In this document: piece by piece, positions 23,396-36,000 of the stretch
Layout: each line of letters starts with the position of its first letter
Numbering within the stretch: the stretch's first letter is position 1
Source of the DNA: Voacanga thouarsii
Lineage: Eukaryota; Streptophyta; Magnoliopsida; Gentianales; Apocynaceae
Assembly (NCBI GenBank): GCA_026120185.1
Contig: JANUWF010001783.1
Location: 8,337,001 to 8,401,000 of the forward strand
Direction: 5' to 3'
DNA length: 64,000 bases
The notes under the pieces: model-generated
Told to the model about the DNA's origin: nothing
The model's database searches: none
Seen by the model: the letters and a program-made list of their open reading frames with translations, nothing else
Position numbers and translations under genes: made by a program

Positions 23396-24690
23396 AAAAA
23401 TAAGCACCCCAAGCAAAAAGTGGATTTTTGGCAACAAGCAACAATAACAATCATGATAAAGATATTCTTTTTCATTTGAGATAGAAATTTAATTCAAGAT
23501 TATCAAAGTAAGCTAAACTCGTTTAAATTCATTTATTAACTAGATAAAACCAAAGCCTTTGAAGTTGAATTAAACAAGTTTATACTTATTTAACATGCTT
23601 CACCTCATCCCTTCGATCAAGAATACAAATCAAGTAATTCATATAAGTAAGGAATAATGAACCAACTTAAATTCTATGATTTCCAAGATACTGCAATCAT
23701 AAGTAGTAAATAAAGGGTTGGTCTATGTACTCACTTTTATAGGATAATGCAATCATCTAATAAAGATGTATAAGTATTAATTTTCACCTTTTACATTACT
23801 CTCTTTAGAATCTCATTTTCTTTTAGGTAAGGTAATGCAAATGCCTAATAAAGATATGTAAATAATGATTTTCAACTTTTGCATTATCTTGCTCTATTCT
23901 TTCATTTTTTATTACATCAATCCTCATTTATTTAAACCCAGAGTAAGGACTAGTTAGAAAATCATAAAATATAAATCAACCAAAATTCCCTACATATACT
24001 TCATCACAAAGTTCTCATATATTCCCAAGAAGTAAAGTGTCACAACATTTATTAAAACATAAATAATGTTAATTCAAATTCTCGAGACTTGATCTATATC
24101 ATATCAAATATACAAGTTTGCCTAAGAATATCCCAATCAAGACAAACCTCACACCAAATATTTATGCTAAGCAAAAAAGAATAGCAATCTCATAGGAATA
24201 AAAAATGCCAAAAATCAAGAAACTTAGCCCCATTTTTTATGTTAGAATCCCATTTTTTATATAAGAAAGCAAAACACCAGGAATAATTTAATGAATACTT
24301 GAAAAGGGTAAAGTCTAAATCCTTCTCCATACTCGAATTGGATAATGTCCTCATTTGCCACAAATATGTATAGAATCACATCCAAAAGGACTTAAAAGAA
24401 TAAGAAAGAGGGAGAAGAGGAAAAAACGATACTCTCTAAGTGTTTTATCACTCAATTTTCACAAGATGTTGAAAGGGAGAATGTAGCATTTCCCCAAGTG
24501 TTTCCAAAAGATCCTTCCAAAAAAGAAATAATATCACAAAGTAAATTAAATTAAATAAAACATAATTTAAGGAAAAGAACATAACATAAGCTACAGTACT
24601 GATACTAGAAATCCTATGAAAACTGTAAAGGTATATATAAAATAAAAGTGAAGAAATAAAATAAAATGTCTGAGAAAGGCTAATGTTATG
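23396..24690 (-). other. Element X 3' untranslated region
   Basis: AT-rich, without coding signal in any frame, between the env-position ORF remnant and the PPT. Several internal short repeats (AAAGAT(A/G)TGTAA, TAATGCAA(A/T)) are visible at 23,700-23,900. Confidence 0.5.
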
Positions 24691-25250
24691 GCAAATGAGG
24701 CTTCCAGATCTGTTGCTACTATGTTGTCCACCAGATCCACCTGGGGTACTAGGTCTAGAAGGGTCACTGGGTCCTCCAAGAATGACAAGCAGCCGGATAT
24801 GCTGCATGAAATCATATTAAAACTTGTGCTTGTTCTGCAAATTCTCTAGAATCTTTATTTGCCACTGTTACTGCTGCCTAATCTTAGTGACAAGCTTGTC
24901 CTAGTTCTCATACCTCATCTCATCCTCTGTCCACTTCTCTACAAGGACCTTTCACTACTCATTGAACCACCGCATCGTAGCATTTAGATCTCGGAGCTGG
25001 GTCACATTGGCTCGTAACCACTCCTGCTCCATCTCTACCCGAGTTAATGTAGTCCTTATCTCAGCTTGAAAGTATGTAGTAGCTATAGGCTGGTTCCTGT
25101 TAGGCTTGGGTCCTTGAGGCACCTCTGCTACAAGCAGTTGCTGCTTCTACTCCTCGCCTCTATTTCTCCTCTTCCTAGGTGTGAGCTACCTCTGCCTCTG
25201 TCTATCATATGAGAACCCATAGTTTACAGGGCACTTTCAAAAATTACATC
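24690..25250 (-). pseudogene. C-terminal remnant of env-position ORF (element X)
   Basis: On the minus strand: FQAEIRTTLTRVEMEQEWLR, LVEKWTEDEMRYEN and, later, HIRLLVILGGPSDPSRPSTP. This helical, charged segment followed by a Gly/Ser/Pro tail resembles the C-terminus of plant-transposon-protein ORFs found between gag and the 3' LTR in non-autonomous Ty3 elements. Several stops; the N-terminal part is missing because the Y-family block begins at 25,301. Confidence 0.45.
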
Positions 25251-25300
25251 ACTAGATGAGGTAGTGGCAGGTATCACTCTATCAATAAGAAGGATATGTG

Positions 25301-26661
25301 TGACTAATAGAGGCTAATATCATCATTTATTTTCTAGTTATTTGAGATTAGTTTGTGATACATTTGATGTAATAACTAGGCATATTTCTTCATATTTGAT
25401 ATTTTACCTCTGAAAAGGTATTTTAGTTATTTTACACAGAATAGATTAAGAAAAAAAAACAAAAACTGATGCTGAGACAGAGGCACCGACCATGCAGAGC
25501 ACAGCAGGCGTTGGCCGTAGACTGGAACAAAGTTGGAAAACAGGGAAAAATAGAGCAATGTTGAGCCTATCAAAGCATTTTTTTTCTTTGTGCGTGCCGA
25601 TTTGGGAATTTCCTAAGAGTTCTGGTATTTTTCAACTTGTACTCGACCTAAAACTCTTGATGAACGATTTTTGGCATCTTGGGAGCCTATTTAAGCAAGA
25701 AAAAAAACAAGAAAAACACATGAATCCTAGGATTAAAGTTACAAATCAATCATTGAAAATGAGATTCATCACTCAATGAGTATTGTTCAAAAAGGTCTTT
25801 AAGGAAAAAGAAGAGGACTTGTCTATGAGCTCTTTTTTTATCTTTGTTTTCTTTTTTAGAACAATGATGTGATCAATGTTTTTATTGTATTATGACATTA
25901 TTTTGGGAGTCATGATTTTTGAATTAATTTAGTCTTTTGATCAATTGATTATTATACTTGGTATTTGATTACTTATTTTAATTAAAGAATTGATTATTTG
26001 ATTATTCTTGTTAACTTGCTTGCAAAAGGAGTTGATAGTGGATTTAATTTAATTAATTTCATATTTGTTATCTTTTAACTTACTTGTAAAATGGGTTAAT
26101 TGTTAAGAATTTGGGTAATTAAAGACTAGTTGATGATTATTAGAATATAGAGTCATCGGTTAATTTCATATTTTAAATCAACTAGAACATAGGAATTTAT
26201 GTAAGAATTTATTTTAATACGTTCTTTGGGTAAATTGGTTAAGATAGAATATGTTTATTGATTTAGCTAAAGGATAATGATTCCATGGATTGCAAACGAA
26301 GTGGATTTATTTAAATTCCTTCAAGATGCTAAGATAATAATTTATTGCGAGAATTGTTAAGTAATTCATCGCCATATCTTCAAGAATATTTTCTAAATGG
26401 TATATTCTTTCATCCTTGAGTTGTATATATTTTTCTTTATTCTTTTTATTCTCTTATTACTTTATTGGATTGGTTAAATAATAAATGAAAAGTAACTAAT
26501 GGTAGTTATTCCTTGAGGATCGATCCTCGTTAATTCTCTATACTATACTTGCGATGAGTATACTTACTCATATATGTAATTTAGAGATTAATATTTTAAT
26601 TAAAACTTGATTAGAGATGGATTTAAAATTATATGATTTTTATTCATCCAAATTCTACGCA
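25301..26661 (+). repeat. Y-family LTR, plus orientation
   Basis: Aligns with the reverse complement of 34,535-35,951: TTTGTGATACATTTGATGT, TTAAAGTTACAAATCAATC, GGATCGAT(C/A)CTCG, CTCTATACTATACTT. Ends TCTACGCA directly before a degenerate PBS, so it acts as the 5' LTR of the gag-bearing block that follows. Contains a CCTATTTAAG TATA-like site (about 25,687). Confidence 0.8.
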
Positions 26662-26666
26662 TAATA

Positions 26667-26688
26667 TTTTTGATGCCGTTACTAGGGA
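26667..26688 (+). promoter_or_regulatory. Degenerate tRNA-Asp-type primer binding site (Y block)
   Basis: TTTTGATGCCGTTACTAGGG resembles TGGCGCCGTTGCCGGGGA, the complement of plant tRNA-Asp 3' ends used by several plant Ty3 lineages. Five or so mismatches are present. Confidence 0.6.
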
Positions 26689-26940
26689 ATAATATCATGA
26701 AAGCTTGAATTTTATTAATTTAACCTTGTTTATATGTATAGATGTCTATATGTATATATATTTTTCATGTAAATAAGTGTCATATCTTGTGTGTGTATAA
26801 GTGTATCTTAATTAACTAACTTAGTTTATGTTGTACTGTGTACTTTGTACGCTAATTATGCTTAATTGACTACTTGTAAATTCTATAATCTTATCGTCTT
26901 ATCTTTCTTTGTAGACTTAACCATTAGTGTATGACCCGAC

Positions 26941-28336
26941 GATTCTGAGGAGACCCAGTGGATTTTGATACTGAGATTGAAGGAACCTTGTCAAGGATTC
27001 GGAGGGCACTTAAGCAAAGGGATAAACAAGTAAGTTCAACAAAAGAAATGGAAATTAACCAAAACAACGATGGTAATAATGGTAGGCATAATAGGAGGAC
27101 CATAGATGACTTTATTAAACTGATCTCGGGTATAGACTCAAGCATTACTAGACTTAGGATAGAGGCGAACAATTTTGAGATAAAATCCAACATTATTCAA
27201 ATTATCTAGAATATGGTACAATTTTATGGGTTACCTAATGAAGATCCTAATACTCACCTTGCTAGTTTCCTAGAAATTTGTGATACTTTCAAAATAAATG
27301 ATGTTTCAGAGGATGCTATAAAGTTGAGGCTTTTTATTTTTTTTTTTAAGGGATAGAGCCAAATCGTGGTTAAAATTTTTACTAGTAGGATCCACCACTA
27401 CTTGAAATGGGTTAGCTAAAAAATTTTTGGTAAAGTATTTTCCCCCCAGCTAGAACAGCGAAACTTCGGACAGACATTTTTACCTTCTAACAGTTAGAGT
27501 TTGAAAGCTTTTATGAGTATTGGAAAACGTGGAAGGAGAAGCTTAGAAAGTGTCCTCATCATAGTTTTAAGCTAGAAATGCAAATGAAAATTTTTCATAG
27601 TGGACTAAACTTTGGCTCAAAATAGTTAGTCGATGCATATACTGGAGGAACTACCAATTCTAAGACCCCGGAAGAAGTATATGATTTGATGGAAAATATT
27701 GCAATGAATAATTACTCATGGGGTAATCCAAGGAATAGGGCTTATGTTCAAGGTATTCATAAGGTTGATGTTGTGGCTACTTTGGAAGTCAAGGTTGACG
27801 CACTTGCGCAAAAAATGGAACAAGTGGTGATGACCACTTCCCAAGGCCAAGTAATGAATGTTAATTATGATTTTTGTAAAGAAGGGCATTCTAATCATGA
27901 GTGCCAAAGCATAGGTTCATCCCAAAAGTCCTTAGAACAAGCTGCTTTCATGAGTATTGAGCGACAAGGTAATAACCCCTATAGTGCCACATACAATTCT
28001 AGTTGGAAGAGCCATTCTAAATTTTCTTGGACCAATCAAAATTAACTTAGGCAAAACCCTTCTAATTTTGGTGGAAATCAAAGGACTCAACCCTCCGTAC
28101 CCTATAATGCGTCACCGTTAATGCCATCATTAGAGGAGTTGGTTAACAAAATGGTACGCTCAACTGAAGCACGATTTCAAGGAGTGGATGCTGTAACATG
28201 AAATTTGGCAGCTTCAATGCACAATCTTGAAAGTCAAATTGGGCAGTTGACCAAGCTTCTTGGAGACCATCAAACTGGATCTCTTCCTGGAAACACAAGA
28301 ATGAATCCACGTGATCAAGGTTGCGAAAAAAGATGA
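26941..28336 (+). pseudogene. Ty3/gypsy gag pseudogene (Y block)
   Basis: Retroviral-type structural protein, Retrotrans_gag family. Seen: FDTEIEGTLSRIRRALKQRD (start), [20 protein letters not shown] (about 27,223), the central domain in shifting frames (27,330-27,700), then MENIAMNNYSWGNPRNRAYV and a zinc-knuckle relic FCKEGHSNHEC (about 27,870-27,906, first Cys replaced by Tyr). Ends LTKLLGDHQTGSLPGN and a stop at 28,334. Several frameshifts. No protease or pol follows. It is homologous to the minus-strand gag at 37.4-38.8 kb. Confidence 0.8.
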
Positions 28337-29440
28337 ATTTTCACTGCTTTAGCTTTTTATTAATTTCAGACATCTTTTTAATTTTTGTTTGCTTTTTTTT
28401 ATCTTTCCATATTTTTAATTTATGATATAATTGCATTTTCTTCATTATTATGTATTCATTTTTCAGTATTGTTGCTTTATTTAATAATAAAAAAATATCG
28501 GACAGACCTGGGGCTGTGCCAGCCCAGGCACAGTGAGCCGGCATTGGCTACGGTCGAGGTGGTCATCAAAAAGGCCAATTTTGGCCATTGTTTTCAAACC
28601 TTTCAAACTTCCCTCGATTTTTCTCTCAACCCCACACCGGCTCTTTATCTCCAAACACCACCGAATCAATTTTTGCCCTCAAAAACACTAACCTAACATC
28701 AAATCCTCTTGTTTTTGTTAAATCTACGGATTAAATCTTCAAAAAATCCTAACTTTTTCTTTGAAAACCCACTTTAAAATCTCATCTTAAAAGTGAAGAT
28801 TTCTTCAAAATGATTGCACAATTTGCTTGCCCATGCATTAGAGAATATAAATGTATGATTTTTCTTACATTTTTATGGTTAGATTATTGCCATGGATTTT
28901 TCACTATTTTTGGTATATTTTTGGGCGAAAATTACATAATTTGGAAATTTTAGTTGCATTTGGTTGAATTTGTGGCTTCATTATGATTGAAATAGTATGA
29001 ATTATGGTTCAAGAGTTATTTTTGCTATAACCTATTCCATATTTTGATCCTATGTTAGCTATTGTTGGTTAATTAAGATTATTCTGGTGATGAATTTATG
29101 TTAGATAGATAATGTACTTGGCAAAGATCTATCCTTCATAAGTTGTAATATGATCATGATTATGCTATAAAATTTCTTGCGTTGGAAATTATATTGTTGA
29201 ATGAATTATGGCATTGTACTTCTTTTTATGAGATTTTTAAGAAGATTTGAATTATTTGGTTTACATTGTGAAGTTGTGGATTTATTGTGAATTGTGAGTG
29301 GTTAGGGTTGGGGTTGTGTGTTATATTGTGGAGTGGTGGATTAATTTTGAATTATGACTGATTGGGGGTGGTGTTGTGTTGTTGTTACTTGAATAGTATG
29401 TATTTCTCATTCTTTCATGATACTCATCTTCAAACACTCT
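28337..29440 (+). other. Spacer between gag and env-position ORF (Y block)
   Basis: Where protease and RT would be expected there is T-rich non-coding DNA, a GC-rich segment (about 28,500-28,570), and an A/T-rich leader with TTGTG repeats (29,280-29,400). An open frame at 28,385-28,696 is T-driven and has no recognised domain. Confidence 0.5.
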
Positions 29441-29444
29441 CATC

Positions 29445-30683
29445 ATGCCCAAAGAAAAATGCCAATATTCAAAACAGGCTAGAGCCTCGTCTTCCTCTAT
29501 CCCTACTTCTATTGACCCTATGTTTTTACATTCTATTGATTTCATTTATCCTTCCTATCAGGAGTGGTATTCTAAGAGGGCATCCAATAAAATAATTGTG
29601 GAACACATTTTTGCATCCTCTTTGGACCATGCCCTTAAGTTAGGGATGATGTTTAGACAGTTGGGGTGGGGGCCTATTGTTCAGTTGAGAGGAATCTATT
29701 ACCTTGTCTTGGTTAAAGAATTTTCTACTAATATGGTGCAAAAAAAGAATAATCATCTAGATACCATTAAAACAAGGGTTAATGGTACCTCTATTTTTGT
29801 GGATAGAGATAGATTGACTGTTATCTTGAATGTTAATAATGAAGACCATTGGTTAGCTGTAGATCACCATAACCAAAATATAATCTCTGACCCTAAATGG
29901 AAGGTGAGTGATACTAGAGCTACATTAAGAATGTATAAGAGATGTCCTCTAGGGCAGGTAAGCTTTTATTCTAACAATGACTTTGAAGCCAACTTACGTG
30001 CCTTGGTTTTTATCTTTTCCTTCAATATTGTTCCATAAGCTAGTAAGTTCAACGAGTCCTGAGTGATTGACTTTTATATCTTGCATAAGATGATGCACAC
30101 CCAACCTATCCTTTTTACTCATTTGATTATCCAATCTATAAGGGATGTGATCAATTCTCGCCTTTCCTCTAAAGTCTTTGTGTTTCCCCCTTATGATCAT
30201 GAAAATTCTAAAGGCTTTTAGTATTAGTCTTAAGGGGGAACTTACTGAGATCACACTGAGAGATATCTCATCACTGAGCAAACCTTAATTAGTTGTGGTT
30301 ATCAGTGTAGTGCTGAAGTGAGGTGATAGTTGAGACCTTATGATGTGTAACACCCGGGCCAAGTTGAGCTTCCACCTGTGGAGGAGGAGCATCCTGCCCC
30401 ACCACCTAGAGCTCGAGCGAGTAGTTCACAGTCCCAATTTAGGACTAATTTTGGGACTGTGTGGAGATAGTTGGAGCAGTTGAGAGTGGGTATGGAGACA
30501 TAGACGGAAATCCTTCTTTAACTTCGTGATTCTATGACTGCACTCACTAGAAGGCAAAATGCTCAGGAGCAGCAATGGGCTCAATGGATGTAGCGGTTCC
30601 CTGAACCACAAGGAGATGATGGTGGCCCTATGAATATTAATGATGATAAGAATGACAATGATGCGGAGGGAGATGATGATTGA
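29445..30683 (+). pseudogene. Plant-transposon-protein-like ORF in env position (Y block)
   Basis: Open for ~197 codons from 29,445: PSYQEWYSKRASNKIIVEHI, HALKLGMMFRQLGWGPIVQL, VNGTSIFVDRDRLTVILNV, IISDPKWKVSDTRATLRMYK, FNIVP. It then continues with stops to an acidic tail ending at 30,681 (NDNDAEGDDD). I recognise this as the family often annotated 'putative plant transposon protein', common in the 3' part of plant Ty3 elements; its function is unknown. In-frame stops after FNIVP and frame changes make the full protein unlikely, though the first 590 bp are uninterrupted. Confidence 0.65.
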
Positions 30684-32003
30684 GCGTTTCTCTATTGCTC
30701 ACATTTTACCTTTCTAATTTTCTTTTTTCTTTATATTTTCATGACTTTTCTTAGGCTACTTCTTTGTTTGTTGTTTTTTATTTTATTATTTCATTTTAGT
30801 TTATTTTCCTTTTCTAGTTTTATGCTTTGTTTTGTTTATTTTGTTTTATTTTTAGATACATTCAACAATGCTCTTTGTGATGGATTCACCTATCTTCCGG
30901 ATACTACTAAACTCTGGAAGTATTTTATTTTCTTATCTTCTTTCCCTCTATTTATCTTGGTCCATTGGCTTTGCTTTATATGTTCTATTTTTGGCCATTG
31001 AGGACAATGCTTAGTTTAAGTATGGGAGAAAGTTTTGAATTGGAAATATATTCTATATATTCTATTTTTGGGCTAAATTGCTAAATTTTTCTTTTTCTTT
31101 TTGTTTTAATTGCTTTGATTTATAATAAGGTTGTGATTATCTTTCTTACTTGGGATATGATTTTTGTCATTCAATTGGTTGAATTTTATTAATAGTGAAT
31201 TGGTCTATTGGATTGGATATGTTAAGTCTTGAGCATTTAAGTTAATCTTGGTTATGCATTGGTGTTTGAATATGGATGATGTGATGAATATAGAGAAAGT
31301 TATTAACTAATTCTTGTATTATAGATTTGAGTGAAATCTCTTTGAAGACTCGCATCAAGCTTCTACCCGTCACCAACATTGCCAACTTATTTTGGGTGAA
31401 TTGGCTATTCCTTTTTCTTTACTGCCTCAGCTTTTATAAGCCACTATTTGAGGTGTTTAATTGATCTTGCCTTGTTGGTTTTAATGCAAATTATTGATTA
31501 TTGAATGATATTTGCGGTGGGCTTTGTTAATTATTGGTCTTACTTTGTTGATATTTGAATGATAATTGCAGTGGGTTATATTTGTTTTGAGGGTGTTTAT
31601 TGTTAAATTTTATTGGAGGTTGTTTAGTTATTTTGATCAATGGATGCTTAGAATGTTTGATTTTGTTGAGAATATTGAAATACACTGCTTTGTGGAGTTG
31701 TTTTTTATTTTTTGTGGTTATTGAATTATGCTCTATCTATTTTTTTAAATGTGGTGAATGTTGAGTTAATATGACTTTGAGAAGGTTGAGGTGTATTTGA
31801 TTTTGAGGTGCAATGCATATTTTGGGTTAAAATGTCAATGTGATTTGGAGGAGGATAGGAAGTATTGGTGGTGTTGATTTCTTTAGGTTTGGCTTACAAA
31901 GTGAAGGATTTGATGCTTGATGTTGAATTGTGGTGCTAAAATGCAATTTGATATTTCTTTGAAATTTCTAGATATTCAATGCTTGATTTTTGACATATCT
32001 ATA
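30684..32003 (+). other. 3' region of Y block with PPT-like motif
   Basis: Contains GAGGACAATGCTTAGTTTAA then GTATGGGAGAAAG (about 31,000-31,035), the motif that follows the env-position ORF in related elements, and a T/G-rich untranslated region with CTTCTACCCGTCACCAACAT (about 31,360). No LTR follows on the plus strand. Confidence 0.5.
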
Positions 32004-33563
32004 TGTTAAGATTTGTAGACTTCAAAAATTATAAAAACATCCATGAACCTATCAAGGATCCAAGTTAAACAATTAAGGCGGTTAGGGTTTTTAGAAATAC
32101 CTCAGTGTAGATGGAAGAACATTTTCTAGAAGCACGACTTCTGCCTACGTTTCCATCGGCAATTCATCCAATCAACAACCACCAGATGCTGCAATCGGTG
32201 CCAACGACCTCTACAACTTCACACGCGAATTGAGTCTGAACCTAAAGAATGCTAGCGCCTTTTAGGTTTTTAGATTTTTTTGTAGTGTATTTTAATCGTT
32301 CTGAGAACTCAAATACAAGATCTATCAAGTGAGAATATCATACTACCATATTCTGATATATTAAGACTCCAGGGACTCTTAGAGTTTTGTTCTCAACAAT
32401 CTCTATCAATATCGTGTTATATCTTAATTTGAAATCAAGTCAAATGTATAAGATACAAAAAAGATATGATAAGTTCTCAAATAATTTCAGTAATCTACTG
32501 ATTAACTTACCAGATCAGATACACTGAATATAGACGTCTTCCTAGATATAATGAATCTAGACACATTCCCGGATACATTGAAACTGAACATTTATCTAGA
32601 TTCGATGAACCTTGACACATTTTTAGATACATCGAATCTTATTACCAGAAAATCAACCTAATATATTCACTTAATGTGCATTTATTTAGGTTCATTTAAT
32701 ACTGGTAATATGCCCAAATCACATTTACGTAACCCACAAGTTATAAGCGGTTTCTAATAAAACATTATAACTACCCAGGTCAAATAAAAATTAGTGATCT
32801 CCTTAAACCAAGCCGTAATTTGATATTCAGTCCCTTTATCACACAATATCCTAATTAAGTATAGGGCATGTAATATGTCATTCTTATTAAACTTAATTAA
32901 CTATTTCTTGATTTCAAAGTAAAATGTTCAAACAAATGATATCAAAATCTTCAATTGATATATTTAAGTACGATCATACATTTTAACAGTATAACTTATC
33001 AAGGGACCCATAGATATCTCTCTAAAAAAATGAGAAGGACAAATTCCTTCACTATTATTTACATTCTTCTCCCTTACTTTCAATTTTCCAATAGTAGTCT
33101 TCTAATTATCTGATTAAAAATAACTTTAAATAATGTCAAAATGTAGAATTCATCAAGTATGAAATGATAATAAATTTAAGTAGAAGGACTTGCAATATCA
33201 CTATTTGGAAGAGAAGTACTTATGATCTGTCGTATGAAGTACTCTCATAATAAGTCATATTAATTCAATATTCTTTAACATTCATTTATATTTTGACTTG
33301 ATATCTCATATATCCATGACCAGTAAAATATGACCATCGAGTCACAAATATACTAATTTTAATTTATTATTATTCCATTAATAATAATAGATTATGGACA
33401 ATTTAAGAATAGTCATTCCCATTACTATAGGGTTCTACTATCAAGTCACGTACATGATAACTATACAGCAAAATATACTATTCATGGATAAATAACTCAT
33501 ATTATTCTAAAAATACACAATGACAATAATATAGCACAAATTGTTTAGGGCGTATTCCCAACA
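32004..33563 (-). mobile_element. Solo LTR (copia-like), minus orientation
   Basis: 1,560 bp starting (minus strand) TGTTGGGAATACGCCC and ending CTTAACA, flanked by CTATA (31,999-32,003) and CTGTA (33,564-33,568), a duplication with one change. It aligns along its length with the plus-strand copy at 53,460-54,975. No coding sequence. Confidence 0.75.
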
Positions 33564-34500
33564 CTGTATGCTTAGTTTTGAATTTTTTCACCTCCTTTTT
33601 TTAAATGTTGTGATATGTTGTATAGAGTGAGACATACTTCTATATTATTTGTTCTAATTATTAAATATTTCATGTTACTTTACATTTTCAGATTTAATTG
33701 AGTTATTGTGGTTGTGGAGTAGAGAATGAATTATGAAAGGTGATTAGGAGGTTATTGGATTGATTATGGTTTGGATTGAGTTATTGTGGTGTATTGTGTA
33801 TTGAGATGTTATTGACTTTTGACAAGAGGAGACCTTTCCCTTTTCCCCCACCATTCCTCAGAGATATTTTATAGATGCAGAGTATGAGAAGGGGTACAAT
33901 ACTAGGGTCATCGAGAAGACCATAGATCCCAAGATGGATAGGGACCAGCACTTAGTAGCCCTATTCAGACAGATAGGTTGGCTTCCTATTTTGGAGTTGA
34001 CTGGTGTATACTATCCTACATTAGTAAAGGAGTTCTTTGCTAATATTTCTGACTAAAGGCTCAGTATCCTTAGGACTATAGATACTGTGGTGAGGAGAGT
34101 ATCCATTCACCTATTTAGGGGGTACTAGCTAAGATTTTGAGGATAGAGGATGCGAGACTCTAGGTAGAGATAGATACCTATAATAAGAGGGTCACCTCCG
34201 AGCCTGAATGGGATTCCTCTGCTACCCATCAAGAGTTTCAGCTATTTTACACCTAGGATAGATCCACCATGATACTATAGGTTACCAATGTGCCTCCTCA
34301 GCTCCTTTTTATTATTTATTTTTTAGACTTCAATGTCACATTTAGAGCCAGTAGTCTTAATGAGACTCAGGTGAATGATATTTATGCTCTCTACAAGATT
34401 ATATATTCCCAGCCTATTCGACTAGCTCCATCTTTATCTTCTACATAAGAGGGGTTATAGCATCTAGCTACACCTTTAGAGCTTTCACTCTTTCCCTATT
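33564..34500 (+). pseudogene. Second env-position ORF remnant
   Basis: After a leader (33,569-33,830), plus-strand frames read FIDAEYEKGYNTRVIEKTID, HLVALFRQIGWLPILELTGV, YYPTLVKEFFANISD (about 33,865-34,057), and further pieces to about 34,400. It is the same family as 29,445-30,683 but clearly a different subfamily. Broken by stops, and cut off at the inverted Y LTR. Confidence 0.55.
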
Positions 34501-34534
34501 TATCACTGATGCATAAAATTTGGGTATATACTGA

Positions 34535-35951
34535 TGCGTAAAATTTGGGTGTATAAAAATCATGCAATTTTAAGTCCATCTCTAACCAAGTTTTAATTAA
34601 AACATTAATCCCAAAATTATATATATGAGCAAGTATACTTATCGTAAGTATAGTATAGAGAATTAGCGAGTATCGATCCTCAAGGAACAACTGCCATTAG
34701 TTACTCTTCATTCATTGTTTAACCGACTCAATAAAGTAATAAAAGAATAAAAAGAATAAAGAAAATATATACAATTCAAGAATGAAAGAATATGCCATTT
34801 AGATAAATATTCTTGAAGACATGGCAATGAATTGCTTAACAACTTTCACAATCAATTATTATCTTGACATCATGAAGGAATTCAAATAGACCCACTTTAT
34901 TTGCAATCCATGTAATTACTATGCTTTAACTAAATTAATGAATATATTCTGTTTCAACAAATTTACCCAAATGATGCATTAAAATCAATCATTACATAAA
35001 TTCATATATTCTAAGCGATTAAAGTACGAAATTAGCCAATGACTCTATGTTCTAGCAATCATAAACTAATATTTGATTACCTAAGTTCTTGACAATTAAC
35101 CCCTTATATAAGCAGGTTAAGAGATAACAAATACAAAATTAATTAAATTGAACCTACTATCAATCTCTTTTGCAGGTAAGTTAACAAAAAGAATCAAGTA
35201 ATCAATTCTTTAATTAAAATAAGTAATCAAATACCAAGTATAATAATTAATTGATCAAAAGACTAAATTAATTCAAAAATCATGACTCCCAAAATAATGT
35301 CAAATTACAATAAAAACATTGATCACATAATTGTTCTAGAGAAAGAAAACAAATGTAAAAGAAAAAACTCATAGATAAGCCTCCCTCTTTTTCCTTGAAG
35401 ACCTTTTTGAACAATACTCTTTGAGTGATGAATATCCTTTTCAACGATTGATTTGTAACTTTGATCCTTTCATTCATGTATTTCTCTTGTATTTTCCTTG
35501 CTTAAATAGGCTCTCAAAATATAAAAAATTGTTCCCCAAGAGTTCTAAGCGGAGTACAAGTTGGAAAACACCATAAATTTTAGGAAATTCCCAAATTCGC
35601 ATGCACAAAGAAAAAATCGCCACCTCTAAATAGCCTAAGACCGATGTTGGCTCAGCCCCTCAAGGCTGGTGCACGACGTGCTCCGATCGGCCCGACGTTG
35701 CTCTATTTTTTCCTGTTTTCCAACCTTGTTCTAGTCTACAACCGGCGCTTGCTGTGCTTTGCACAACCGACGCTTTGTCTTGGTGTTGGTTTTTGCCATT
35801 TTTCTTGATCTATTTTGTGTAAAATTACTAAAATACTTTTTCAGAGATAAAATATCAAATATGAAAGAATATGCCTAATTATTACATCAAATGTATCACA
35901 AAACAACATCAAATAATTAAGAAATAAATGATGATTTTAACCCCTATTACA
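34535..35951 (-). repeat. Y-family LTR, minus orientation
   Basis: Inverted relative to 25,301-26,661. The minus-strand start TGTAATAGGGG is preceded by the PPT-like AAGTCAAGTGTGCGGGAA, so it behaves as a 3' LTR. The end (TTTTACGCA) is followed by a 24-bp imperfect duplicate of its own tip (34,507-34,530) and no PBS. Confidence 0.78.
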
Positions 35952-36000
35952 TTCCCGCACACTTGACTTTTTGCTTGTCTTCAAGCAAAGTACTTAAAAT
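35952..36000 (-). promoter_or_regulatory. PPT region before the minus-strand Y LTR
   Basis: The minus strand reads GCTTGAAGACAAGCAAAAAG then TCAAGTGTGCGGGAA up to the LTR start, closely like the X PPT at 23,350-23,390. Confidence 0.6.
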
